Positions 11,130-22,817 of a stretch of DNA of 41,645 nt are shown piece after piece (within the stretch, counting starts at the first letter, position 1; every line of letters begins with the position of its first letter). Location of the stretch: NCBI GenBank assembly GCA_900312665.1, contig ONZQ02000009.1:370431-412075 (forward strand), read 5' to 3'. Source of the DNA: Cephalotrichum gorgonifer (lineage: Eukaryota; Ascomycota; Sordariomycetes; Microascales; Microascaceae). The notes under the pieces were generated by a model. The model was not told the origin of the DNA and did not search any database. It saw nothing but the letters and a program-made list of their open reading frames with translations. The position numbers and the translations under genes are program-made.

Positions 11130-12073
11130 AAGGGGAGGGGAAGAAGTGGAAAGTGGTTATAGGGTTGGCTATGGAGGGATTTTGCTCAGGATGAAGCCTC
11201 TTGGATGAGGGGAAAGGAAGGAAGTGGGGGGAGGGGAGGAGTAGATCGGGTGTGTAGAGTAATATACAAATGGGTGTGTCGTCGAGCCTTTTTTTTTTCG
11301 TATCAATTGTTGTATTTTGTGTTTCTTGTACTTATAAAGCAACAAATGGGCGAGAATGCTGTTTGAATCTAAGTATCACGAGAGTCGAGAAGCCAATACG
11401 GCACACACGCGAACTTCACCGGCATAGCACGAGGTTTGACAAGTATGTATGTATTCAAGGCCTCCTAATATCTCGAAACACAACTCTCACGACTCGATTC
11501 GAACGGCGCCCTCCCCCCTTTCTCTTCCATTCATATAACCCAGCAACATCACTTTGTGCAAAGAGGTCACGTCGACTTGAGAAACGAAACCTATTTCGTA
11601 TTAAAAAAAGAACTAAGAACAAAGCCTCCTCCCTCCCTTTCCCCCTTTCCCCCCCCCAGAAAACAAAAAACGACCAAAAAACAATATTAAGCATAACCGA
11701 GTTTGTGTTTCTTTTCGACACCTACTCCCGACACCTGTACATGCGGAAACGTGGGGGTAAAAAAAACAATGCCGCCCCTTTTTCTTCCCTTCTTTTCCTC
11801 CTATGTTCCCCTTCCTCCTTGCAAAAACTACAGCGAAAACTCGATTCTGCTGACCCATGTACATCCTTTCCTTCTCCTTTCCACCTCTGGGGGAAAAAAA
11901 GACAGAATTCCTCCCTCTTACTCGGTTCCTCGTACAAAAATGCATTCATCTCCTTTGCTTCGTGACAGAAATCCTAAAAGACGGGACGTGACATGAAGTG
12001 ACAGGGAGGTTGGGGGGCGGGTTCGGTCCGCCGCCGCCAACCTCGGACAAAAGTCGGCTGTCTGGCTAGCTGG
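11130..12073. other. Shared 3' region of convergent NIC96 and SEB1-like genes
   Basis: The stretch is 944 bases between two converging stop codons. From about 11550 to 11900 it alternates A-runs with C/T tracts, including a run of nine C's near 11651-11659; read on the minus strand these become T-runs and G/A tracts. Such low-complexity sequence is usual in fungal 3' ends and would serve as a termination zone for both genes. Reading frames here translate to low-complexity peptides and are not credible genes. Confidence 0.6.
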
Positions 12074-14820
12074 TTAAGATCCGTTCGAGTCCTGAGGCGG
12101 GTACATGCTGTACCCCGGATACGTCGGCATGCCGCCCATCCCAAAGGCGTACCCGGGCGGGATCAGGTTCGGGTTCACGGGGTTCTGGTACCCGCCCTCG
12201 TCGTCCCTCCTCACGTCCCGCCTGCCGCCTCCCTTCCCGTGGTGGGAATGGGCGCCGTCGTCGTCGACTCGCGACTTGGTCGACTTGGGCCCGTTGACCC
12301 CGCCCTTGTCCGTCTGCACCCGCCGGCTGATGGCCTTGGAGGACACCCCCGCGCCGATCTCAATATCCGGCTCCTCGACCGCGATGCCCGACTCGATGGG
12401 CGCGCCGCCGGTGCCACCGTACTCGGCCGTCAGGAGCCACTTCCTGTCCGCCTCGGTGAGCCGCGAGATGGGGATTATGCTCACGCCGTTTTCGTAGTCG
12501 CAGCAGTCTCGGGGTCCGAAGCCGACGCCCCAGCGGGTCTAAGAAGCACAATCGTTAGTACGCTTTCATAAAAGGCAGAGGTGACACCTGGGGGGGGGGA
12601 AGGGGGGGCTGCTTACTCGAAGGGCTAGTCCTCCCGACTTGTACTCGCCCATGGCGCGCTTGGCTTCGATGGCAGCGTCGCGCGTGAGCATCTTGACAAA
12701 GGCGTGGCGCTTCTCCTTATTGATAATGACGGATTGCACAGGCCCAACCCTGCCAAAGATGTCCTGGATCTCGCCTTGGGAGCAGCTGGGCAAACAGTTA
12801 GTACACAGGTCCAAACAAGAGTAGTGGTGATCCCGGCATTGGGGGAGAGGGTTAACTCACGTAACACCACCGACGAAGAGAGTGCGGCTCATAACTAGGG
12901 GGGCGTGTTAGCTTTAACCCTTTCTTTTAACCGAATCGTCGTCCGTTCAAAAACATACCTTTGATGCAGCCCGGTCGGATGCTACGATCAATTTCGAAAA
13001 ACCTCTTCTTCGGCTCGTGTCCGCGGTCGGGAGTATCGCGGTCGCGCCGACCCATCGGGCTGCGTTGGCGATAGTCCGGCCGGTCCCTGCCACGATCGCG
13101 ACTAGCTGACCGGTGGTTCGCCCCGCCGTGCCTATCGTACCCGCCGCGTGCGTCACGTCCCCATCGGTCGGGCGACTTGGACCTGGAGCGCTCTCGGTAT
13201 CCCCGGCGGTCATTCGCCTCGTAGTCGCGACCCTGAGCACCCGAGCCCCAGCCTCCATCCTGGGGCTGGGGCGTGGCCATGGGGTAAGCAGGTGCGCCCT
13301 GCGGCGCAGCTTGGGGGGCCGTGGACATGCTTTGAAGGATGGCCGAGATCTGGTTCGGCTGGAGGCCCTGGTCGATAAGGGTCTTGATGAGCATGACCTG
13401 GTTTAGGCCCAGGGCAGGAGCTCCGCCCGCAGGGGCCGCAGCCGGGCCTGCGGGGGGCGGTGGTACCTGCGGTGTCACGCTGGGGAAGCCGCCAGGAGCG
13501 CTGCTTACGGGAGGCGCATAGGACTGGCCGGCATTGAGACCCGCGAGAAGTTGCGCCGGGAAGCCGGGAATGGTGCTTGCTAGCGAGGTGGGGGCGCTCG
13601 GGGCGGTGTATGGTTGCTGTTGCTGTTGAGGCTGCTGGTATGGCAACTGGGCGGGAGGAGCTCCATACGGGAGCCCCGGTGCGGCCGCAGTTGGTGTTGA
13701 GGTAGCCGGGATCGGGGGAGTCGCCGACGCGCTGGGCGGGCCGGGTACGGCGCTCTGCTTTGCGATGTTCGCGAGCACATCCATGATGTTGGTGCCACTA
13801 GGAGCTTGCGGGGGCGCAGCCGGCGTAGCCTGCTGGCCCGGTGCCAAGGGTGGTCTTTGTGTTGAGCCGGGCAGTCCAGCGGGAGGGCTACCAGGCGGCG
13901 TGGTAGAGGTAGCTGCATACAAGATTAGAATTACGAAACAAGTCGTACGCACGACACACAGAGCATCATTGGTGCGGGTGGGCCAGGGTATTGGCTCCCG
14001 CGTCAAGGTGCTGCGTTGTGCTGTGCTGGCAATTCCGGATGATACATACTAGTAGTTGTGGCTTCCTTCAGTTGCTGTCTGAACTTCTCAATATACTTCG
14101 GCGGGAAGGTCTGCGCCCTCTCCCAGATGTCCACCAGCTTCTTGATCCTATCCTACAAGGGGAGAGAGGGTGGTAAGTACGTGTGCATCATCGAATAGGA
14201 GGCCAGTGCCATGACCGGAGTTACATAGGTTTGGAAAAACAAAAAGGTCAGGTAGAGGCCAGAGGACAAAGCGCATAATCATCGCAGGATTCTTAGGACG
14301 GCAATCCTACAGTCGGCAAGAATGACGACGACGATGACGATAATCCAGAAGTCAGAGTCCAGATTGAACATACCTTTTGGTCGGCAGGGGCACTTTGGAG
14401 AATGTTATCCATTAGGGCGGGCAGGATCTCGGTTACTCTGAATACGCCGGCAGCAAAAGTGCCATCTTGGGCTGTGCTGGAGACTTCTTGGTGCTGCTGT
14501 TTCGCCAGGTCTACCCATTTCCGGACTACAGAGTCGATGAGATATAGAACCCCCAGCTTATGTGTTCCCGGCGCCTTCTTTAGTTGGGTATAGAATTTCT
14601 GGACAAGGAGGGATTCGTCCTGGAGGTCCGAGTTAGTCTGGGCGAATCAAGGCACACGATGGAACAGGATAGCACGGCATGGACACAAGCCAATACATAC
14701 CTTGATGTTTGCCTGGCAGAGTTCCGTGAGGTTCTTGATACGAGAGGTTGAAACACCAGGGGGTTTAAGATTAAGCATGGCACTGAGGCCAGCTTCGAGA
14801 TCAGCCACGGCAGATGACAT
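12074..14820 (-). CDS. Nrd1/Seb1-type RNA-binding transcription termination factor (CID + RRM)
   Basis: Seven exons on the minus strand: 14820-14701, 14637-14374, 14152-14050, 13912-12959, 12894-12861, 12785-12617 and 12538-12074. All phases join, giving 702 residues. Residues 5-150 form a CTD-interaction domain that binds phosphorylated RNA polymerase II (LTELCQANIK, KLGVLYLIDSVVRKWVD, and KLVDIWERAQTFPP). Residues 165-400 are Pro/Ala/Gln-rich and disordered. About 405-470 is rich in Arg, Ser and Asp (RERSRSKSPDRWG). An RRM follows from about 483, with RNP2 LFVGGV at 486-491 and RNP1-like KRHAFVKM; it is extended by TRWGVGFGPRDCCDYENGVS, characteristic of the Nrd1/Seb1 family. The tail is Gly/Tyr/Pro-rich. 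Fission yeast Seb1 directs poly(A)-site choice and termination; yeast Nrd1 acts at noncoding RNAs. The layout looks more like Seb1. Six introns of 63 to 221 bases make this the most divided gene here. Confidence 0.9.
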
Positions 14821-17525
14821 TGTGGCTATCGCAGGGTTGTTGTGAGGTGTGTTGGGTGAGGTTGGGAGCTGAGAAAACTGCTCCGAGGGAGAAGAAGGGC
14901 TTTCTTGTCAGACCCTGTCCTCCAGATTCGGTTTGGTGATTGGTGACGAAAAGAAATGCCGGGGTTTCTTTCACTTCCGTGGGGTAATGAAGGTTTTTAA
15001 GGACGTGTGAGTGTGGGTGGAAGCTCCAGCCTGCTGGTGTTCGGGGAGATCCAGTGAATGAATTGGTGCAGGTGGATGGTGCAGCTTGACAATAAGCATA
15101 CACACAGACCCTAACAGCTTGAAGAAGGGAATTGGTGCAAGAGGTCGAGAAATAAGAATAGAGCAGGCAGAGTGACGCGTTGTGTTGTTGTATGCGATGG
15201 TTGGGGGGAGAGCTGGCTGGCTCCTTCGTACAGAAAGGGAAGGCTGGCCAGAATTTGGAGGCCTTTGTTCCGCTCCAGTTGACAGTTGATACAGTGAGGA
15301 TCCAAGCTCTCACATATGCCAGACTCTGTCCTTGTACTCGTAGTCTGTCGATCCCCGTTCAGATACCGTGGATATCCAGATACCTCAAGCTTCAGCCCGG
15401 CCAGGTAGCTGAGGTGTGATACGCGATACGCCCGTGTCCCTTCGCGTCTGGCTGTGTTGCCTCCAAACCCTCTAGTCGGCCTTATACAACGTACGCGTCA
15501 ACGCTGACGTCCCCGTGGACAGAGACAGATGAGAGCTTAAAAAATGCTGCGAGTACGAGATGAGGTTGGTTGCTCAAACAGGAACGTCCGCGGCTCTAGT
15601 CACACCTCTTAAGAAGTTGGTTTGGTAATGATACGGGGGATGATGGGGGGGAGAGGTGCGAGTGGCAAGGTTGTATGTGTATAGGGGCGATGTGATGCTC
15701 GCACTACTCGTACAAGACCCCTTCAGAATCTTGCCCTTGCAATGTTGTTGAAGGTGCCGTCAGAGAAAATGCGGGTTCCTTCCCTTCCTACCAAAGCCGC
15801 GCGAGCGAAGTACAGCCAGAGGTCTGATCACGTGATGGACCTTACTGTCGCCGCCTACTCGAAGAGACTGGCGCGTATGGATGAACCCGACTGCGCAGCG
15901 TCCGAAATGCTTCTCTACTCAAACAACCAGATAGTGTACGTTCCCAGTTCGAGATGAGCCTCTGCCCGGGGAGGGAAGGCCTATATCTGTGGGAGGGAAG
16001 GGGGGAGGGTTTAGTTTATGCGCCTGCCAAGGCTCGCGATCCCCTTGATCGAGCCTACGACGGTGGGTGAGGGAGCTGGTGGTGTCTTGCGGTTCCGGTC
16101 CGATTATGTCGATTTGTCGTAGTCTCCGGTCTTCAGGGCGAGGGGAGGCGTCAAAAGAGTGATTATTCTCCTCAAAGGGAGATGATAGGAATTACTAGGC
16201 AGGTAAACCCGATGGCCGACGACGAGGGTGGTGGTGTTGGATGAAGAGGAAAGGTGGCGAACAGGAACAGGGTGGGGAAGACGAAACCTGCGCCATATCT
16301 ACAGGGGACAGCCGCAAAAATCTGTAGTTTACCCTACGTTTACCCTTCCGCCAAGGCCTCGGGGGTTCGGATATGTCTCAGCGGCGGACTACTCGTAATA
16401 TGTCTAACTTCCATTTGGGGGTCCGTACTATTAAATTGTCACTCTAACAACGCAACACTACTGTCTCTTCCGTGTGACGTCCGATATTAATACCTCGCAT
16501 TATGAGAGCGCGCGGAAATCCAGCAGTATGCCCATACACTTATGAAAGGGAAGCCCCGATGAAACCAAATTCGACCCTTTCCTCCGTCCGACGGGCCGCG
16601 GCATCCGTAGATATGTACCACTTGGTTGTACTTATACCGCGCGCAGCCAAGAACCCGTACCTAGCTATAGTAATACCAGCCCGTGTTTGTATAATACAAG
16701 TAGGTATCAGCCTGAGGGGATTTCCAGTTCGCTCCGTCTCGAAGAAGTAATACACTAGAAATCCGCCCTGGCATGCTGCCACTAAAGCAACACAAGTTTT
16801 CAGCCGATTCACAAATTAAGGGATAACCCCACCGACAGTGGATGCTAGTGTCTGTCTGGGCTCTTGTTGCTCCAACTTGAACAAGGACGAGGACGTAAAA
16901 TATTACCAGTAAGATGAGAAGCTCGACAAAAAAGTTTCTGGATTTGGATTTGTAGTATTATTCCTTGCAAAGCCCAGGGTAGCCAGAGTCTAGGCTGCCC
17001 CCAGCCACGCCGAAATTTAAGCCTCCCCACTGTATTTTGAGCGGTCTCCCAACGAGGTTTTGTTGGACAAGCAACACCGAGAAATTCTCAAGGGTGTGCT
17101 GATGGGGGTGTACTGGTACTCATGCCGCTAATGGCGTATGTCCGTACGGAGAACGAGGATAGTACATGGAGCTTGCCCCCAACCCACAGCTCGGCTCGTG
17201 TAGACGGAGTACCCACAGTACGAGTACCTGTTCATGTTGCTCGGCAATACCCCCACTCCCGACCTATCAGCTTCCACTCGGCCGCTTAACGGGCTTTCGG
17301 AAGCAAGGAAGGAGCGGTTTAATAACACAGTTTTTCTCTTCCCGTTCCTCCCGTTCGCCCTTCTTGAATCTAAAACCTAACCTCATCACGATATCCTTTG
17401 TTGCTTCTTACCTTCCCCCCCACTACCACACTTGACTACCTTCCAATTATCGGAGTAGTCATACCATCTTCCATCTCACCCTTCAATTGATCTAAGGTCA
17501 TCATCCCACACATATTTTTCCCACA
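14821..17525. other. Divergent intergenic region between SEB1-like gene and citrate synthase
   Basis: This 2.7 kb separates two divergently transcribed genes and so holds both promoters. The last 250 bases before citrate synthase are C/T-rich (17330-17525) with no ATG between about 17480 and the start codon, consistent with a 5' leader. TACTCGTA/TACGAGTA words occur at 15335, 15705, 16390 and 17219. A 71-codon frame at 15742-15957 begins with ATG but resembles nothing and has no support. From about 16320 to 16960 the sequence is relatively AT-rich and may be decayed. Confidence 0.5.
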
Positions 17526-19289
17526 ATGGCCTCCGTCGCGCGGCTCAGCTCCTCCTCCCTGAGGGCGTCCCTAAGATCGCCGGCCTTCAACGGCAGGGTA
17601 GCGGCTTTCCAGGGTGCTAGGTGCTACTCCGCGAAGGCTCAGGTATGCCATCCCATCCCTATCCACTCTGGCCGTTCTCGACGCATGAGCTGTGTTTCCC
17701 AGACTCGCGCTTGACCCGGTGCTAATTAGTGTGTGCCCGCAGACCCTCAAGGAGCGCTTCGCCGAGCTCCTCCCCGAGAAGATCGAGGAGGTCAAGGCCC
17801 TCCGCAAGTTCGTCACGCCCTTCTCTCACGACAGGGATAAAACCCAATCTGCCATATAACGCGCCCATGCTGACAAGACTTTTTCTAACGCAGGGAGCAT
17901 GGATCCAAGGTAGTAGACAAGGTCACCCTCGACCAGGTATACGGTGGTGCGCGAGGCATCAAGTCTCTCGTCTGGGAGGGATCCGTCCTTGACTCCGAGG
18001 AGGGTATCCGCTTCCGCGGCAAGACCATCCCCGAGTGCCAGGAGATCCTCCCCAAGGCTCCCGGTGGCAAGGAGCCCCTCCCCGAGGGTCTCTTCTGGCT
18101 CCTCCTCACCGGTGAGGTCCCCACCGAGCAGCAGGTCCGCGACCTGTCCGCCGACTGGGCCGCCCGCGCCGAGGTTCCCAAGTTCGTCGAGGAGCTGATC
18201 GACCACTGCCCCAACGACCTTCACCCGATGGCGCAGTTCTCGATCGCCGTCGCCGCCCTCGAGCAGACTTCGTCCTTCGCCAAGGCCTATGCCAAGGGTG
18301 TTAACAAGAAGGAGTACTGGGGTTACACCTTCGAGGACTCCATGGACCTCATCGCCAAGCTCCCCACCATCGCCGCCCGCATCTACCAGAACGTCTTCCG
18401 CGGTGGCAAGGTCGCCCCCGTCCAGAAGGATAAGGACTACTCCTTCAACTTCGCCAACCAGCTCGGCTTTGGCGACAACGCCGGCTTCATCGAGCTGATG
18501 CGTCTCTACCTCACCATCCACACCGACCACGAGGGTGGCAACGTCAGCGCCCACACCACCCACCTCGTCGGCTCTGCCCTCAGCTCTCCCTTCCTCTCCC
18601 TCTCGGCCGGTCTTAACGGTCTTGCCGGCCCTCTCCACGGCCTTGCCAACCAGGAGGTGCTCAACTGGCTCACCGTGATGAAGAAGGAGATTGGCGACGA
18701 CCTCAGCGACGCCGCCATCACCAAGTACCTCTGGGACACCCTGAACTCTGGTCGTGTCGTCCCCGGTTACGGCCACGCTGTCCTCCGCAAGACCGACCCC
18801 CGCTACATGGCCCAGCGCGCCTTTGCTCAGAGTAAGTTTTTGCTTCATACATGATCCGTGAAGTCGAACATGCGTCCGACTTGCGCTAGGCTCGAATATT
18901 TGGCTAACCACGTTATTTTCCGCGTACAGAGCACATGCCCGAGGACCCCATGTTCAACCTTGTCAGCCAGGTTTACAAGATCGCCCCCGGTGTCCTCACC
19001 GAGCACGGCAAGACCAAGAACCCCTTCCCCAACGTCGATGCCCACTCCGGTGTCCTCCTCCAGCACTACGGTCTCACCGAGGCCAACTACTACACCGTTC
19101 TCTTCGGTGTTTCGCGCGCCATCGGTGTCCTTCCCCAGCTCATCATCGACCGCGCTCTCGGTGCCCCCATCGAGCGGTAAGTTTCGCCTGACACATCCAT
19201 ACACATGCCGAGCTCAATACTAACGTACAAATTCTAGCCCCAAGTCCTTCTCCACTGAGAAGTGGATTGAGATCTGCAAGAAGTTGTAA
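17526..19289 (+). CDS. cit1: Citrate synthase, mitochondrial
   Basis: Five exons, 17526-17642, 17743-17807, 17894-18831, 18930-19176 and 19238-19289, encode 472 residues. The enzyme condenses acetyl-CoA and oxaloacetate into citrate in the mitochondrial matrix, the entry step of the TCA cycle. The first 35 or so residues are rich in Ser, Arg and Ala without acidic residues, a typical mitochondrial presequence ending near RCYSAKA. The catalytic triad is intact: His309 in PLHGLANQE, His355 in VVPGYGHAV and Asp410 in FPNVDAHSG. The spacing (46 and 55 residues) equals that of pig His274, His320 and Asp375. Codons are strongly C-ending, as in highly expressed genes. Intron 2 uses a less common GTTCGT donor at 17808, chosen because it alone restores LRKEHGSKVV. 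The length matches the mitochondrial family and not methylcitrate synthase with certainty; the extended similarity to Cit1-type sequences favours citrate synthase. Confidence 0.95.
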
Positions 19290-19807
19290 GCGAAGAAGCC
19301 TGTACAGTACTTTCCTAGCAGCATTAAACAAGCTGCGGATCGGAGAGTATGAGCGGGACGGTGTAGGTCCACCCCTATACGGAGAACCAACGCTTTCATT
19401 GTCAAGTTGAGCGTGGGCTATCCGGGTGGACCTGTCCATCGAGGATACCATACATGATGAATGCTATCTATCCCGGTGGAGGGGGTGGGAATATCTAGAG
19501 GTGGAGAAAGCTCGGGAGCAAAGCCCGGCGGTTTGCACCGAGTCTGTACAACATACAACAACAAATATATGGAGAGGGGGCGTTGGAGTAGTAGACGAAG
19601 AGCGCATGACTGGGTGTAGCAGGGCTGGGATTTCTTATCGTTACGGGGGTCCGACGCGCTTTTAGACTGTGCCATTTTTTGTATTCTAACGGGCCGGCCG
19701 GCGAGATGGAGGACGAAAAGTAATTATACGATGTGCCTATGCTAATCTATTTTCCCTTTTTTATTTTCTAATTTTTTTTTCGGAAAGCAGTGAGGCTGAG
19801 GACCTCG

Positions 19808-20016
19808 AGGCGGTGGACCGCCTTAAGGCGTGATGCCCTTAAGGTGTAACGTCGTTCAAGCGCGACATTACCTTGTGGTCGCGATAATGTCCCGCGGTAC
19901 GAGCGACTTCTCTCCAACGGTTGTCCGAACTGCGGCGCATCTCGCCAGGTCTAACCAAGCCACATAATACTTCAAGAACTACGTACCTAATGGTCATAGG
20001 TACGTGGCGTCTTGAA
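19808..20016. repeat. Cluster of inverted repeats (hairpins)
   Basis: Four stem-loops lie within 210 bases. AGGCGGT/ACCGCCT sits at 19808-19823 with a 2-base loop, and CCTTAAGG occurs twice at 19821-19844. GACATTA pairs with TAATGTC across about 19862-19889. The longest is at 19971-20016: TTCAAGA plus ACGTACCT pair with AGGTACGT plus TCTTGAA around a 9-base loop, 15 paired bases with small internal bulges. The arms are exact. Whether the region is transcribed cannot be told. Confidence 0.65.
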
Positions 20017-20176
20017 AATTGAGAATATCGGCGCAAGAGAGATTACTCGAGGTGCGTGCCTCCAGACGTTGAGGACCTACGACTTATTATGGACATGTTC
20101 ATTTTTTTCTTTCTTTTTTCGGAGGGAGGGGTCCTGCTGGCGCGGGGGGGTGTACCAGAGGAACGATCAAGGACTG

Positions 20177-20208
20177 GCAACCCTCGGGCGAACCCGGCCC
20201 GAGGTTGC
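20177..20208. repeat. GC-rich stem-loop
   Basis: GCAACCCTCGGGC pairs with GCCCGAGGTTGC over 12 base pairs with one bulged C and a 7-base loop. It would be very stable as RNA or as extruded DNA. Confidence 0.75.
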
Positions 20209-21567
20209 AGGTTTCCGGTAGTACGTTCCCTCCTCGTCGATCTTGCGATGGAACGGACGTGCTGCATGGAACATGCTGCATGCAGGAGGCTAGATCCAGG
20301 ATGGAGGAAGCAAGGTGGCTTTTGTACTCCGAGCTTGTTGGAATAGCTTCAATTTGCAAGTACAATCTAGTATTAACTCTAAATACGAAAATACGTCCCT
20401 TAGTAGCAGCGAGCGTCATGTCATGATGTACTCGTAGGGATATGTTGACTTTTTAATTACCACTCAACCAGGTACGACTGAGGCGAACCTAGGCGCTTAT
20501 CTGAATTTGGATGTACGCCATCAGATCAGCAAGACCATGCTTCAACATTTAGACTTGCAAAGATAGGTTGGCAGGTCAATTCCCCTGGCGGGCACTTCCT
20601 TGTTGCTCTGTCCTCCTGTGTCCATTGTCGTACTGGTAAAGTACTCATACATGTCCCAACAACGAGGGCTGAGAGCCTCAACATCTCTAGAATATGTACC
20701 CACTCTCCCCTGTCAAGTTGACATTATCTTAATCCTTATCGTTATCGGGGAATTGAGACTGTGGAAGCCAACTAAGAAAAGGGGTCGAAGCTCAGCAGTT
20801 CACATTATTATTCGCACTACCTATTATTACATGTATTATCCGCTGAAAGGGGGGTCTTGGGGGGAAAAAAAGACAAAAGAAGGCGGGGGGGATGTGCGTA
20901 AACACGAGTAATACCAAGAAATAGTCCTTGTTTTTCGAGACTCAATAGTCAGCCTCAGCATTTTTTTCCAGCACTCAGCCTCAGCATTCTCCTATCCATA
21001 CGAGTACGAGTACAAGTACAAGTACCAAATAAATTGTTTCGTAGACAGAACTCCTTCGTTTTCAAGTAGAAGAAAAATCATCCACCCACAAAATCCCCTC
21101 TTCCTGCCTCGGTCTTTACTTGTGATAATAGCCTCTTCCCCAGCTCTTCCCCGCTTGTTAGCAAACACTCTACCGGAAGCCAAAATCCTGCCTCGGTTCT
21201 TTGCTTGTGACAGCTGAAGCTTTCCCCAGCTCTCCCCATATCTCACTAGCAGTAAGTAGCACCCCAAGGAAAATCAGCAGCTGGCCCCAACTGCTGCGCC
21301 CCGTTCCACACCCGAGGTACAAAGTACCTGCTCCCGACCCTCGGTCCCCTGCGCCCCGTCCCCGTCCGCCAAACATAGGGGAGCAACGTACTCATGCTTG
21401 CAACTTCCTACTCACAAGTCCGCAAGTCCGAACAGAACCGACATCCCATTCCCGAGCAACCTACCTACCTCTCTATCAACCCCTCCGTTCCCCCCCCGCT
21501 CCCCCCCGCGAAGAAGCACCCTATTCCCTTGGTCAGGGCCCTCACTCGATAAACCCACGAATAAGTC

Positions 21568-22817
21568 ATGGTCGCAACCACCGCCGCTGCTGCTCCCTCC
21601 GGGGCGAGCTCCAACAAGCTCGAGCGCAAGCCCATCAAGTTCTCCAACCTGCTCCTCGGAGCCGGGCTGAACATGTTCGAGGTCACGACCCTTGGGCAGC
21701 CGCTCGAGGTCACCAAGACCACCATGGCTGCGCATAGGTCCGACGGGTTCGGACGCGCCCTCGGGCGCATCTGGTCCCGTGGCGGCGTTCTTGGGTGTAA
21801 GTAGTCCTCTCTATCTGTTTTACTTTGTCCCTCCCCCCTTCAAACGAAACCCAGCGCAAGCCAGCCTTGTACTTCCCCCCTCTTTGCTCCCAACCCCTCG
21901 AAGCATGTGATGGCACATGCTCGATGAAGGCACCCCTGGAATATCAATCGTCTAACCCTCCCTGTGGGAGAATGTAGTCTACCAAGGTCTTATCCCCTGG
22001 GCCTGGATCGAAGCCTCGACCAAGGGTGCCGTCCTCCTCTTCGTGGCCTCCGAGGCCGAGTACTTCGCGCGGAGCCTCGGCGCGTCCGAGTTCGGCGGCG
22101 GCATCATCGGCGGCGTGACGGGCGGCGTTGCGCAGGCCTACGCTACCATGGGCTTCTGCACCTGCATGAAGACGGTCGAGATCACGAAGCACAAGCTCGC
22201 TGCTTCCGGCGTGAAGCCGCAGAGCACCTTCCAGACCTTCATGGGCATCTACCGCGCCGAGGGCATCCGGGGCATCAACAAGGGCGTCAACGCCGTGGCC
22301 ATCCGCCAGATGACCAACTGGGGCAGCCGCTTCGGGCTCAGCCGCGCCGCCGAGCAGGGCATCCGGAACCTGACGGGGAAGAAGGACGGTGAGAAGCTCA
22401 GCGCCCTCGAGAAGGTCGCCGCCTCGGCCGTCGGTGGTGGCCTCAGCACGTGGAACCAGCCCATCGAGGTCATCCGCGTCGAGATGCAGAGCAAGACCGA
22501 CGACCCCAGCCGCCCCAAGAAGATGACGGTCGGGAACACCTTCAAGTACATCTATCAGCAGAACGGCATCAAGGGGCTGTACCGGGGTGTCACGCCCCGT
22601 ATCGGGCTTGGTATTTGGCAGACTGTCTGCATGGTTGCCATGGGCGATATGTAAGCTCCCTCCCTCCCCTTTCCCCCTCCCTGTGACACTCCCCCCTTCC
22701 CCCCTCTCTTTATTGGTTTTTTATCCGAGTACTAACCGTGGATGTCTTCTCCATACGAACAGGGCCAAGAGCTACGTGGAGAAGTTGACTGGCGAGAGTG
22801 TTACGGCTAAGCATTGA
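21568..22817 (+). CDS. YHM2: Mitochondrial citrate/2-oxoglutarate carrier (Yhm2, SLC25 family)
   Basis: Three exons, 21568-21796, 21978-22650 and 22763-22817, join to 318 residues. Yhm2 exchanges matrix citrate for cytosolic 2-oxoglutarate across the inner mitochondrial membrane, supplying cytosolic citrate and NADPH; it was first described as a DNA-binding suppressor of mtDNA loss. Similarity to yeast Yhm2 is high and collinear, including FSNLLLGAGLN, WSRGGVLGFYQGLIPWAW, MGFCTCMKTVEIT, GIRGINKGVNAVAIRQM and the C-terminal TGESVTAKH. Carrier signatures are PLEVTK at 45-50 and PIEVIR at 238-243; the second repeat has the atypical FCTCMK version, which is normal for this subfamily. Six membrane helices are expected. 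The start is the first ATG after a C-rich leader. It lies 2.3 kb downstream of citrate synthase in the same direction. Assignment is secure. Confidence 0.95.

Larger units (their letters stand above)
19290..21567. other. Intergenic between citrate synthase and YHM2
   Basis: This is 2.28 kb without a convincing gene. It contains several inverted repeats (19808-20016 and 20177-20208). Two overlapping TACGAGTA words at 20999 and 21005 run into TACAAGTA copies at 21011 and 21017. From about 21270 to 21567 the strand is C-rich (CCC, CTCCC), as expected for the YHM2 leader and promoter. Confidence 0.55.

Noticed and set aside
11270..11965. 231-codon frame in the NIC96/SEB1-like convergent region
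   Set aside because: It translates to Ser/Phe/Lys/Pro-rich sequence made from A-runs and pyrimidine tracts, with no family resemblance, and lies in the expected 3' UTR zone.
16540..16812. Minus-strand frame with a hydrophobic start, suggestive of a small membrane protein
   Set aside because: Its first codon is GTG, not ATG; a competing plus-strand frame overlaps it, and nothing else supports it.
19543..19575. ACAACA repeats near the citrate synthase 3' end considered as a regulatory array
   Set aside because: Only a few short units occur in an otherwise ordinary 3' flank.
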